Positions 18,807 through 30,755 of a DNA stretch of 64,000 nt are shown here, piece after piece (within the stretch, counting starts at the first letter, position 1; each line of letters opens with the position of its first letter). The stretch spans positions 560,318 through 624,317 of the forward strand of contig NZ_JABAIL010000003.1 in assembly GCF_012641475.1 (NCBI RefSeq). The letters are read 5' to 3'. The DNA is from Flammeovirga agarivorans. GTDB lineage: Bacteria; Bacteroidota; Bacteroidia; Cytophagales; Flammeovirgaceae. The position numbers were made by a program, and so were the translations under genes. The notes under the pieces are model-generated. The model was not told where the DNA came from. It ran no database searches and saw only the letters and a list, made by a program, of their open reading frames with translations.

Positions 18807-19099
18807 GGTTTCTAAACATGTAGTTTTTTCAATAGCTTATTGATGTCCAAATACGTCTATTCTTTTAATAATTGTGACCATGTATTTTTTTAATCACAGC
18901 ACAATTGTTTTTGTGTTATCAATTAGTAAAATCTGTGCTCAAGTCTAAAAAGTTTCCATTTTTAAGATTAATATCAAATTAGGCTAATATTTGACGTTTT
19001 AGGTATATTATTACCAATAAAGAGACTCGTTATGTATAGTAAGCTGTTAGATAAGACAGATAAGTATATAGTTATTTCTATCAAATTAGATTACGAAAA
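18807..19099. promoter_or_regulatory. Divergent promoter region, GH71-like / sulfatase
   Basis: This 293-base region has no ORF. It must contain promoters for both flanking genes. The only notable string is a GGTATATTATTACC element near 19002-19015, whose ATTACC half recurs upstream of other genes of the locus. I do not see a clear TAnnTTTG at usable distance. Confidence 0.4.
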
Positions 19100-20662
19100 A
19101 TGAAAAAAGCATTATTACTAGTACTTTCCTTTTTTTCTGTTATTCAGTTGATTGCAGACGATCAACCGACAAAAAAAGATCCTAAAAAGCCAAACATTGT
19201 CATTCTTTGGGGTGATGATATCGGACAGTTCAACCTATCTTTCTGGAATAGAGGGCAAATGGGTTATGAAACTCCGAATATCGATAGAATTGCCGAAGAA
19301 GGAATCGCATTTACTGATTACTATGGTGAGCAGTCTTGTACAGCAGGACGTTCTTCATTCCTTACAGGTCAGAACCCAATTCGTTCTGGTTTAGCAAAAG
19401 TGGGTTTACCGGGTGCAGATGCTGGTTTCAGAAATGAACATCCATCTATCGCTTGGTTACTAAAAAGAGAAGGGTATACTACTGCTCAATTTGGTAAAAA
19501 CCACTTCGGTGATAGAGACGATATGTTACCAACAAACCATGGTTTTGATGAGTTCTACGGTAACCTATACCACTTAAATGCTGAGGAAGAGCCTGAGCAC
19601 CCAGATTACCCTCAAGACGAATGGTTCAAAGAAAAATTTGGCCCAAGAGGTGTTATTCACTCTTATGCTGATGGTCGTATTTCAGATACAGGTCCATTAA
19701 CTAAGAAAAGAATGGAAACTGTAGACCGTGAAATTACTACACGTACTTTAGAGTGGATCGATGAAAGATCTAAAGACGATAAGCCTTTCTTCTTATGGTA
19801 CAATACAGTAGGTATGCACTTCCCAACGTATCCTGCAGATGATATTAAAGGTATCTCGGGTCAAGGTGGAGACTCATTCTATGCTGATGCGATGGTGGAT
19901 CATGATAGAAACATCGGTAAGATCTTGGAAAAATTAGAAAAGTTAGGGTTAATGGAGAATACAATCATTATGTATTCTACAGATAATGGTCCTCACTACA
20001 ACGAATGGCCTGACGGTGCGGTAACTCCTTACCGTTCGGAGAAAAACTCCAACTGGGAAGGTGCTTACAGAGTTCCTTGTCATGTCATGTGGAAAGGTCA
20101 TATTCCAGAAGGTAAAATCTTAAAAGGTATCGTATCACACCAAGATTGGTTACCAACGTTAATGTCTTTAGCGGGCAAGGACGATATTAAAACTGAGCTA
20201 GAAGGTGGTATCGATTACGCTGGTCGTAAAGTTCAAACGACAATTGATGGATTTAACATGATGCCTTACTTCTTAGGTCAAGTGGATGAATCACCACGTC
20301 ACAACTTTATTTATACTTCTGATGATGGAGATATTACAGCGGTTAGAATGGACGATTGGAAAGTAGTTTTCATGGAACAAAGAGCACATGGTATGCAATT
20401 ATGGGCAGAACCATTTGTAACATTAAGATTACCTAAGATCTTCAATATCAGAAGAGACCCATACGAAAGAGCAGACACAGATTCTAATTCATATTGGAAC
20501 TGGGTAGCGAAAAGAGCGCCTTGGATCTACAAAGGTGGTGCTACAGCGGGTATGTTTATTCAATCGCTTTACAAGTACCCACAAATTGAGAAAATTGATT
20601 CGTTCTCTATTGATCAAACAATGGAAGATTACAAGCAGTGGAACGAGGAAAGACAAAAGTAG
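19100..20662 (+). CDS. Arylsulfatase-type sulfatase (family S1), CxAxR type
   Basis: A 520-residue protein with a signal peptide (about 1-19). The S1 fold is clear: PNIVILWGDDIGQ carries the paired Asp that bind calcium. The nucleophile motif CTAGRSSFLTG has Cys80 to be oxidised to formylglycine; it follows CxAxR rather than the commoner CxPxR, and both are accepted by maturases. AQFGKNHFGD gives the Lys/His pair, and MYSTDNGPH gives the second pair of calcium ligands. It removes sulfate esters from glycans, probably in the periplasm. It is a single gene, ended by a strong terminator before the AraC gene. The S1 subfamily, and so the position attacked, cannot be fixed by eye. Confidence 0.9.
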   Translation: MKKALLLVLSFFSVIQLIADDQPTKKDPKKPNIVILWGDDIGQFNLSFWNRGQMGYETPNIDRIAEEGIAFTDYYGEQSCTAGRSSFLTGQNPIRSGLAKVGLPGADAGFRNEHPSIAWLLKREGYTTAQFGKNHFGDRDDMLPTNHGFDEFYGNLYHLNAEEEPEHPDYPQDEWFKEKFGPRGVIHSYADGRISDTGPLTKKRMETVDREITTRTLEWIDERSKDDKPFFLWYNTVGMHFPTYPADDIKGISGQGGDSFYADAMVDHDRNIGKILEKLEKLGLMENTIIMYSTDNGPHYNEWPDGAVTPYRSEKNSNWEGAYRVPCHVMWKGHIPEGKILKGIVSHQDWLPTLMSLAGKDDIKTELEGGIDYAGRKVQTTIDGFNMMPYFLGQVDESPRHNFIYTSDDGDITAVRMDDWKVVFMEQRAHGMQLWAEPFVTLRLPKIFNIRRDPYERADTDSNSYWNWVAKRAPWIYKGGATAGMFIQSLYKYPQIEKIDSFSIDQTMEDYKQWNEERQK

Positions 20663-20706
20663 TATCCTAATTACATTCTAGTTGAATCAAAACATGTTTT
20701 CTTATT

Positions 20707-20747
20707 TACCCCCGGGCTTTTCTGCTTGGGGGTATCTTTTTATTTTT
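20707..20747 (+). terminator. Rho-independent terminator after the sulfatase
   Basis: A GC-rich stem TACCCCC (20707-20713) with GGGGGTA (20728-20734), extended by inner GC pairs, is followed by a T-rich tract (20735-20747). The next gene starts within five bases, so the hairpin may also affect AraC expression. Confidence 0.85.
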
Positions 20748-20751
20748 GAAA

Positions 20752-21744
20752 ATGATGAGAACACTCAATTATAAAGAAGGCTCAATGCGATCGATTATTG
20801 ATCAGACATTGGAATTCGAAGGCGGAGCTTATAACAAGCAGGTGTACTTGGTGAATACCGATTATGTAAAAGGAAAAAGTAAATATTTTCAGTTACAGTC
20901 AGGAATTGAATTTTCTGTCAATACTTTTACCTATAAAGAAGATACCAAGGCGATATTTCATGGAGATAAAGAATCGGATCGTTTTATCTGTTTTCGCTTT
21001 ACTTATGATGGAGATATCACACAAGCGAGTATTGATGCACATAATATCAATGACAGCAATAATGCAGACATCATTGTTTATGATACCTCAGTAACGACAG
21101 AATTTGTTTTCAAAAAAGGTGAAACACAAAAATGGGTTGGTGTCCGAATCAATAGGGCAGTAATGGAAAATGATGAACATCTCTTTAAAGAGTTTTTCGG
21201 TGATATTTTTACCAAAGAGAAAGGAAACGAATGGTTTCTATATGACAGCACTCCTTTGGAAATCCATATTTTGCTTAAAGACATTTATGCTATTGATGAA
21301 ACGAAAACACCAATCATTCAAAATACATTATTAGTAGCGCGCTCCAGTGAAATGATCAGTATTTTCTTTGATCGTTTGATGAACAGAACTCATAAACCTA
21401 ATAAGGGACTGCATTCACAAGATTTTGAGCAACTGCTACTCGTTAAAGATCACTTGTTATCGTCTTTAGATGATGTGCCTTCTTTGGATGAGTTATCAGA
21501 GATGTATGGGTTCTCCGTATCAAAATTAAGAAGAGATTTCCAACAAGTCTTTGGCACCTCTATTATCAAGTTTCACCTCAACTATAGATTGGAGAAAGCT
21601 AAAATTATGTTGGCTTCCAAATCTGTGAACATACAAACAGTCTCCAGAGCTTGTGGGTTTAAGTCATCTTCAAAGTTTTCATTTTATTTCAAGAAAAAAT
21701 ACGGGATTAAACCGAAGGAATTGGCTAAAAAGTACTTCCAATAA
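20752..21744 (+). CDS. AraC family transcriptional regulator
   Basis: About 330 residues. The C-terminal 100 residues hold two helix-turn-helix units of the AraC type (PSLDELSEMYGFSVSKLRRDFQQVFG, then NIQTVSRACGFKSSSKFSFYFKKKYGIKPKEL). The N-terminal 220 residues are not a recognisable cupin and are probably a ligand-binding domain of the Bacteroidota AraC type. The start is uncertain: the frame opens at a TTG (20746), the ATG at 20752 lies directly against the preceding terminator, and the ATG at 20785 has a better upstream AAAGAAGG. It may regulate the adjoining sulfatase genes or the unknown gene downstream; only proximity supports that. Confidence 0.85.
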   Translation: MMRTLNYKEGSMRSIIDQTLEFEGGAYNKQVYLVNTDYVKGKSKYFQLQSGIEFSVNTFTYKEDTKAIFHGDKESDRFICFRFTYDGDITQASIDAHNINDSNNADIIVYDTSVTTEFVFKKGETQKWVGVRINRAVMENDEHLFKEFFGDIFTKEKGNEWFLYDSTPLEIHILLKDIYAIDETKTPIIQNTLLVARSSEMISIFFDRLMNRTHKPNKGLHSQDFEQLLLVKDHLLSSLDDVPSLDELSEMYGFSVSKLRRDFQQVFGTSIIKFHLNYRLEKAKIMLASKSVNIQTVSRACGFKSSSKFSFYFKKKYGIKPKELAKKYFQ

Positions 21745-21949
21745 GAACGAATCACTCTTATTTTATACATAACAAAAAGTAGAAGCTGAAAGTCAAATTA
21801 GAATCAATAAAAATTATCAAAACAATTATTATTAGTGTATAAAATACGTATATTGTAAGTGCATTCAGAATTATCTCCAACTTTCTTAAAAGGTCATTTT
21901 TGACCCTAAAAGACAGATTTCAATAATAACCAATTAAATAAACTCTGCA

Positions 21950-22522
21950 ATGGAAAGAACAAGTAGATTAATTCAGCATGAAATGCAACGCATAGATAAA
22001 ATGACCAAAGCGCAAGCCCTTGAAAGTACATTGGAGTCCAATTATTTTTCACCGATTATGGATGAAGGGATATATGCTAAAATAGAGCCTTTGGTTATTC
22101 GTAACCCCAAAAAAATAAAAGAGTTATTTTGGTTACAGATGAAATCTTTTAAAGAGTTAAATCCCGAAAAAGAAAAACCTTACTACCGATTTATTTCAAT
22201 GCTAGATGCAAGAGGGGATTTATTTTATAATTATTCTTTCCACACCGAAATAGAATTAGAAGAGAAAGTTCTTTCTGGAGAAATACTTCCTAAAAGATTA
22301 GTAGCCTATACGTTATTTGTAATTGATATGTCCACAAAAGAAAGACGAAGTATACATTTATGTAGTCCTTTTGTTTTTTGCCATAGACAAGCAAGAATAT
22401 GGTTGATGGATAATTATAACGATCGTTTCTTCTTTTGCGATGATAAAGAATTAATGAAAGAGATTAAAATAGCTGGGGGTGAAGTATACAGATTCCCATT
22501 AGGCAAAAGAAAGAAAAGCTAG
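21950..22522 (+). CDS. Hypothetical protein, 190 residues
   Basis: I do not recognise this protein. It has no signal peptide or membrane helix. The N-terminus is helical and charged (LIQHEMQRIDKMTKAQALESTLESNYF). The middle has strands (YRFISMLDARGDLFYNYSFHTEIELEEKV, VAYTLFVIDMSTKERR), with CSPFVFCHRQARIWLMDNY near residues 145-163, and it ends in a basic tail (GKRKKS). A soluble cytoplasmic protein is likely. It lies between the AraC regulator and the second sulfatase, with its own strong terminator, so it is probably an independent unit. The reading frame is convincing because of length, codon use and that terminator. Confidence 0.65.
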   Translation: MERTSRLIQHEMQRIDKMTKAQALESTLESNYFSPIMDEGIYAKIEPLVIRNPKKIKELFWLQMKSFKELNPEKEKPYYRFISMLDARGDLFYNYSFHTEIELEEKVLSGEILPKRLVAYTLFVIDMSTKERRSIHLCSPFVFCHRQARIWLMDNYNDRFFFCDDKELMKEIKIAGGEVYRFPLGKRKKS

Positions 22523-22549
22523 ACATTTTTTTCGTGACCATATATATAT

Positions 22550-22596
22550 GCGCTATTAATTTTCCATTGGAGAGTTGATAGCGCTTTTCTGTTATT
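22550..22596 (+). terminator. Long hairpin terminator after the hypothetical gene
   Basis: A 16-bp stem with no mismatches apart from G-T wobbles (22550-22565 with 22569-22584) and a three-base ATT loop is followed by a T-rich stretch. It is an unusually long terminator stem. Confidence 0.85.
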
Positions 22597-22860
22597 TCTA
22601 TTTTTTCCTTACCCAAATTCGGTTTTTGAACACATTTTCGTCAATTTTTAGGTGTAAATTCGTCACTGCTAAAGATAAATGGATATATATATGACAATGA
22701 TTTAGAATGTGAGCTACTTTAAATTATTCTTTAGGGAAAGAGATTCAATGCAATACTATTTTGACTAGGTAATAATGATTATTGATATCTTTTAGTAAAA
22801 TAATGCTGAAATCCCTGATTCTTTATTATCTAGAGTTTAATTGTAAAACAGACAACTTTT
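22597..22860 (+). promoter_or_regulatory. Upstream region of the sulfatase-GH2 operon
   Basis: There is no ORF in this AT-rich stretch. It contains AGGTGTAAAT near 22650, a string also found (either orientation) upstream of susC and upstream of the minus-strand sulfatase operon. It could be an operator for the shared HTCS. No clear -7 element was identified. Confidence 0.4.
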
Positions 22861-24303
22861 ATGTTTGAAATGAAAAGATATTACTTACTACTTTTACCTT
22901 TACTAGCTTTTGTATTTACCGCATACAATAAGATAGATGAAGATAAAAAACCGTCAACTGAAAAGCCCAATGTGATTGTAATTCTAGCAGATGACCTTGG
23001 ATACAATGATGTGAGCTTTAATGGTAGTCAAGAAATTCCTACTCCTAACATTGATAAAATTGCCAATGAAGGAGCAAAATTCACCAATGGATATGTGACC
23101 TATTCTGTATGTGGTCCTTCTAGAGCTGGACTCATAACAGGAAGATATCAAGACCGATTTGGTTCGGGTAGAAATCCACTTTGGGCTCCGAATGATATCT
23201 CTCAGGGTTTAAGTATTGATGAAGAAACAATGGCTACGGTTTTAGGTCGTGAGGGATATAAAAGTATGGCAGTAGGTAAATGGCATCTTGGTGCACATGA
23301 AGCGTTGAGACCTTTGAATAGAGGTTTTGATGAATTTTACGGTTTCTTAACCGGAGGTCATAATTACTTCCCAGAGTTGTTAACCTTAACAGATATCTCT
23401 CAGGTAAAAAGCCAATTTGCAGCTTACAAAACGAAGCTTCTTAAGAATGATAAAAGAGTTGAGGAAACAGAGTATATCACAGATGGTCTAACAAGAGAAA
23501 CAGTACGTTTTATCAAAGACAACGCAGATGATCCTTTCTTTATTTATCTAGCTTATAACGCACCTCACTCCCCTTTACAAGCGACAAAGAAATACCTTGA
23601 TAGATTTTCTCATATGGAAGAAGGAAAGAGAAAAACATACTGTGCAATGGTATCTGCTTTAGACGATGGTGTTGGAAGAGTATTAGACGCTTTAGAAGAG
23701 AAAGGTATCGCAGACAATACGATTGTGGTATTCTTATCAGACAACGGTGGACATGAAGGAAAATGGGGAGCAGATAATGGTATTTTAAAAGGGGAGAAAG
23801 GGTCTATTTACGAAGGTGGATTTAGAGTGCCTTTTGCCATGCGTTGGCCAAATAAGATCCAAGCAAATACAGTGTATGAAAAGCCAGTATCTTCATTGGA
23901 TATTATGGCAACAGCAGTAGAATATGCAGGAGCTTCTCCAAAAAATAAATTAGACGGAGTAGATATAGTTCCTTATATCACAGGAAAGAAAAAAGGTTTA
24001 CCTCATGAGTCATTAAGATGGAGAATGTTTGATTCTAAAACTTATGCAGTGAGGAAAGGAGATATGAAGTACATTCACAAAACCAATAAGAAAAATGGCA
24101 AAGTGATGACTTATTACTACAACCTTGCTAAAGATATTTCTGAAACGTCAAACTTGAAAGTTTCTAAATCAGAAAAGGAAGATCTTCAGGAAGAATATAA
24201 TGCATGGGAAAAACAGATGATTGACCCAACATACCTAGGACTTGGTCAGGATAAGAAATATACATCAGAACATCCGGACCGCTTTAATACAGAAGTATAC
24301 TAA
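22861..24303 (+). CDS. Sulfatase (family S1), CGPSR motif
   Basis: A 480-residue protein with an N-terminal hydrophobic signal (about 4-21). Sulfatase motifs: PNVIVILADDLGYNDVSF with calcium-binding Asp pair, CGPSRAGLITG with Cys84 as the formylglycine residue (CxPxR), MAVGKWHLG with Lys and His, NAPHSPLQ, and FLSDNGGH. The overall look (GRYQDRFGSGRNP, the SIYEGGFRVPF region) resembles N-acetylgalactosamine-6-sulfatase-like or carrageenan/galactan-type sulfatases. The start is the ATG at 22861 or the one nine bases on. It is the first gene of a four-gene operon with a beta-galactosidase, which fits desulfation of a galactose residue before glycosidic cleavage. Confidence 0.92.
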   Translation: MFEMKRYYLLLLPLLAFVFTAYNKIDEDKKPSTEKPNVIVILADDLGYNDVSFNGSQEIPTPNIDKIANEGAKFTNGYVTYSVCGPSRAGLITGRYQDRFGSGRNPLWAPNDISQGLSIDEETMATVLGREGYKSMAVGKWHLGAHEALRPLNRGFDEFYGFLTGGHNYFPELLTLTDISQVKSQFAAYKTKLLKNDKRVEETEYITDGLTRETVRFIKDNADDPFFIYLAYNAPHSPLQATKKYLDRFSHMEEGKRKTYCAMVSALDDGVGRVLDALEEKGIADNTIVVFLSDNGGHEGKWGADNGILKGEKGSIYEGGFRVPFAMRWPNKIQANTVYEKPVSSLDIMATAVEYAGASPKNKLDGVDIVPYITGKKKGLPHESLRWRMFDSKTYAVRKGDMKYIHKTNKKNGKVMTYYYNLAKDISETSNLKVSKSEKEDLQEEYNAWEKQMIDPTYLGLGQDKKYTSEHPDRFNTEVY

Positions 24304-24316
24304 ACTATTGAGATAA

Positions 24317-27499
<3,183 letters not shown>

Positions 27500-27506
27500 T
27501 ATATTT

Positions 27507-27535
27507 AGTCTGCTACCCCTTTTGGGTAGTAGACT
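27507..27535 (+). other. Intra-operon hairpin between GH2 and sulfatase
   Basis: Twelve-base arms (27507-27518 and 27524-27535, one G-T pair) close a five-base loop. No T run follows, so it is more likely an mRNA-stabilising or attenuating structure than a full terminator. Confidence 0.55.
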
Positions 27536-27558
27536 ACTTGATAATTAACACCAACGAA

Positions 27559-29118
27559 ATGAAATACAATACACTCTTTCATAGAATTATTACTACAGGT
27601 GTACTACTACTTTTTTCAACATTAATATTTGCTCAGGAGAAGCCGAATATTGTGTTTATTATGTGTGATGACCTAAATGATTATCAAGGGGTTTTTGGTG
27701 GACATCCACAGGCAAAAACACCCAATATCGATAAACTAGCAAAGCTTGGAACAAGATTTACAAATGCACAATCGAATATACCAGTATGCCAACCCTCAAG
27801 AAATAGTTTGTTTACAGGTGTATACCCGCATGATTCTCAGGATTTTGGATGGGTACCACACTTCAAGCAAAAAGTACTTAAAAACAACAAAACATTTGTT
27901 CAGGTTTTACATGAAAATGGATATAAAACATTAGGTTCAGGAAAGCTTTTACATAAAAATGAAGAAGAAATATGGTCAGAATGGGGACTTAATGTAAAGC
28001 ACAATTATGGGCCATTTGCATTTGATGGAGAAAAATTATCCGTACATCCCGATGTACCCGAACCGTATCGTTCTATAGGGCCTATTGATGGTTCTTATGG
28101 GCGTCTATCAGATATGGGACAAATCGTTGAAGGTTGGAACAAAAAACCTGTCAAGTACAATAACGATAATGATAGAGACCTTTTGTATGATGAAAAACAT
28201 GCACAATGGGCAGTAAATCAACTGAAAGAACTTGCCAAAGCGAAAGATGCCGAGCCATTCTTTTTGGGAGTGGGTTTTGTTAGACCTCATACCCCGCTTC
28301 ATGCTCCTGATAAATACTTCGATATGTTTCCAATTGATGAAATTGAATTAGACCAATGGAAACCCAATGACAAGGACGATACCTTCTTTGAAGAAATTAT
28401 GGGTAAAGACAAAAAAGGTCCTAAATATTACCGTCAATTAGTTGAATCTTATGGAGGTGATAGAGAATTAGCGATAAAGCATTTCTTACAAGCCTATTTA
28501 GCTTGTGTTGCCTTTGTAGACGATCAAATTGGTAAAGTGGTGGATCAAATAGAAAAGTCATCTTTAAAAAATAATACAATTATCGTTTTTACAGCTGATC
28601 ATGGATGGCAAATGGGCGAAAAGGATTACCTTTTCAAAAACTCGCCTTGGGAAGAAAGCTGTAGAATTCCTATGATTATCAAATCACCGAAAGGAAAGAA
28701 AGGACAAGCGATCGCACAACCTGTTTCTTTAATTGATGTTTATCCTACCATTTTAGATTATGCAAACATCGATGCATCGAATAAAAAATCTTCTGAAGGA
28801 GCTGAGATTGGAGGCTATTCGATGAAAGGTTTTGTAGATGGAGGTAAGAAGTTTGAATGGCAGGGACCTAATGGTGCATTAAGTGTAGTTGGTGTGTATG
28901 GAGCTTATGGTAAAACCTATGAAGTGGCTGCACAGAATTATTCTTATAGAACTGAAAATTTCAGATACATACATTACACAAATGGAGAAGAGGAATTATA
29001 TGATCATTCTAAAGATCCATACGAGTGGACAAATGTGGCAAAGGATAAGAAATATGCCAAAGAATTAAAGCAATTAAGAAAAGAAGTGAACAACATTATC
29101 GGAGTAAACTTTCAATAG
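27559..29118 (+). CDS. Sulfatase (family S1), iduronate-2-sulfatase-like, CQPSR motif
   Basis: About 519 residues. The open frame extends to a TTG at 27538, but the ATG at 27559 begins a normal signal peptide ending FAQ. Motifs: PNIVFIMCDDLNDYQGVFGG, CQPSRNSLFTG with Cys77 as formylglycine precursor, GSGKLLH, GVGFVRPHTPLHAP and FTADHGWQMGEKD. The DDLND and CQPSRNS motifs plus the HGWQ.GEK phrase are characteristic of iduronate-2-sulfatase-like S1 enzymes, which in marine Bacteroidota attack various 2-O-sulfated residues. It lies third in the operon, four bases before the next sulfatase gene. Confidence 0.92.
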   Translation: MKYNTLFHRIITTGVLLLFSTLIFAQEKPNIVFIMCDDLNDYQGVFGGHPQAKTPNIDKLAKLGTRFTNAQSNIPVCQPSRNSLFTGVYPHDSQDFGWVPHFKQKVLKNNKTFVQVLHENGYKTLGSGKLLHKNEEEIWSEWGLNVKHNYGPFAFDGEKLSVHPDVPEPYRSIGPIDGSYGRLSDMGQIVEGWNKKPVKYNNDNDRDLLYDEKHAQWAVNQLKELAKAKDAEPFFLGVGFVRPHTPLHAPDKYFDMFPIDEIELDQWKPNDKDDTFFEEIMGKDKKGPKYYRQLVESYGGDRELAIKHFLQAYLACVAFVDDQIGKVVDQIEKSSLKNNTIIVFTADHGWQMGEKDYLFKNSPWEESCRIPMIIKSPKGKKGQAIAQPVSLIDVYPTILDYANIDASNKKSSEGAEIGGYSMKGFVDGGKKFEWQGPNGALSVVGVYGAYGKTYEVAAQNYSYRTENFRYIHYTNGEEELYDHSKDPYEWTNVAKDKKYAKELKQLRKEVNNIIGVNFQ

Positions 29119-29121
29119 ACA

Positions 29122-30600
29122 ATGAATAAAATATTTAAACTAGTAGCTGCCTTTACCTTACTATTATCTGTAAATGTTGGCTATGCTCAAAACCAGCGAC
29201 CTAACATTATCTGGGTGATGTTGGAAGATGTGTCTTTAGATACAGAGAGTTATGGAATGAAAGGAGTGAAAACTCCAAATATGAATGCTTTAGCAGAAGA
29301 AGGAACACAATATTATAACTGTTTTGGAACCGCATCGATTTGTTCTACAAACAGATCTTCGATGATCATTGGTACGCATCAATTAAAGACCAATACGATG
29401 CACCATAGAAGCAATAGAGAGATAGATCTTATCGACCCTTACAAGCCGTTTACTTATTGGTTGAAAAAGGCAGGGTATACAACTATTCTAGGGCATAATA
29501 AAGTAAAGCAAAAAGGAAGAAAAACCGATTTCAACTTCAATTATAAACCTGTTGGCGATTGGGATAAAGATAAAGGAGTTTTTGATCGTTTTGGTGTTGC
29601 TGAAAATAATGGTCAGCCATTTTTCCAACAAATTACTTTGCATGTGACACACAGAGGTGATTGGTGGGATAAAGTAAGAAAGCAATCAAAACACCCTGTA
29701 GACCCTGCAAGCGTTGAGCTTCCACCATATTATGCTGATGATCCAAGAATCCGCTTAGATTGGGCCAAGTACTTAGATCAGATGGAATATGCAGATGATG
29801 AGATTGGTATGTTGGTGCAAGAACTTAAAGATAAAGGGCTATACGAAAATACTGCAATTATCATTATTGGTGATAATGGACGCTGTAATGTTAGAGGAAA
29901 AGGCTATCTATTTGATCCTGCCTTAAGAATTCCACTTATCGTAAAATGGCCTTCAGGTTTCGAAAAGAAGACCAATACAAATGCAATTATTAGTAGTACA
30001 GATATAACTGCTACAATTCTAGATATCGCTGGGGTCGACATCCCAGATTACATGACAGGACAATCGTTTATTGCAGATGATTTTGATAGGGAAGAAGTAT
30101 TCTCTTATAGAGGATTATGGGATGAGATTATGGAATCATCATATGCGATTTCGAATGAAAAATACCGTTACATAAGAAATGATCATCCTGAGATTCCTTA
30201 TGATGCAAAACAAGCCTATTTAGAATTTTACCGTCCTGCAGTGCATGTGATGAGAGCTTTAAAGGCAGAAGGAAAATTGGATGAATTCCAATCTGCATTC
30301 TTTGAGACAAAACCTCAGGAAGAATTATATGACCTGGAAAATGACCCAATGGAAAAGAACAATTTGGTCAATGATCCGAAATATAAGAAATTACTTAAAT
30401 CGATGAGAAAGCAGGTAGCATCATATAAAAAGGCCATGAAATCTGACAGTGATGTATACGAACCTGTAATTGCTAATGCAGTTGAAGTACTTCAAATGGT
30501 AAAAGACAAACATCCTGAAGAATATCAGAAAATGCTGGATGGCGAAGAAATTGGTTTCTACAAGTACGTTCAGGAATATAAAAAATCGATGATGAAGTAG
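29122..30600 (+). CDS. Sulfatase-like protein (family S1) with atypical CSTNR motif
   Basis: A 492-residue protein with a signal peptide (about 1-22). The fold is sulfatase: PNIIWVMLEDVSLDTESYG (a Glu-Asp pair where Asp-Asp is usual), LGHNKVKQK, TLHVTHRGDWW and IIGDNGRC. At the nucleophile position it reads ICSTNRSSMIIG, so Cys74 is followed by Thr instead of Pro or Ala. This departs from the CxPxR/CxAxR signature recognised by known maturases, and the first metal-ligand motif is also changed. It could be an active divergent heparan-type sulfatase, a phosphohydrolase, or a degenerate member. It is the last gene of the operon, followed by a terminator. Confidence 0.82.
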   Translation: MNKIFKLVAAFTLLLSVNVGYAQNQRPNIIWVMLEDVSLDTESYGMKGVKTPNMNALAEEGTQYYNCFGTASICSTNRSSMIIGTHQLKTNTMHHRSNREIDLIDPYKPFTYWLKKAGYTTILGHNKVKQKGRKTDFNFNYKPVGDWDKDKGVFDRFGVAENNGQPFFQQITLHVTHRGDWWDKVRKQSKHPVDPASVELPPYYADDPRIRLDWAKYLDQMEYADDEIGMLVQELKDKGLYENTAIIIIGDNGRCNVRGKGYLFDPALRIPLIVKWPSGFEKKTNTNAIISSTDITATILDIAGVDIPDYMTGQSFIADDFDREEVFSYRGLWDEIMESSYAISNEKYRYIRNDHPEIPYDAKQAYLEFYRPAVHVMRALKAEGKLDEFQSAFFETKPQEELYDLENDPMEKNNLVNDPKYKKLLKSMRKQVASYKKAMKSDSDVYEPVIANAVEVLQMVKDKHPEEYQKMLDGEEIGFYKYVQEYKKSMMK

Positions 30601-30649
30601 TATTCGAATTAATATACGTAGAAGGATACATTAATTGTCTAATATAAAG

Positions 30650-30682
30650 AAGACCTATCAGTTAAAATGATAGGTCTTTTTT
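30650..30682 (+). terminator. Terminator of the plus-strand sulfatase-GH2 operon
   Basis: A perfect 11-bp stem (30650-30660 with 30668-30678) has a seven-base loop and a following T run. Confidence 0.85.
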
Positions 30683-30690
30683 ATATAAAT

Positions 30691-30731
30691 ACTCCCCCTT
30701 CCTTACGAAAATCTTCAAAGGAAAGGGGAGT
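30691..30731 (-). terminator. Hairpin ending the minus-strand sulfatase/propeller operon
   Basis: Arms 30691-30704 and 30718-30731 pair over 13 of 14 bases. It lies 25 bases past the stop of the propeller gene on the minus strand, next to the opposing terminator. Confidence 0.65.
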
Positions 30732-30755
30732 GAAGTAGTCACAAGAATTATTTAT

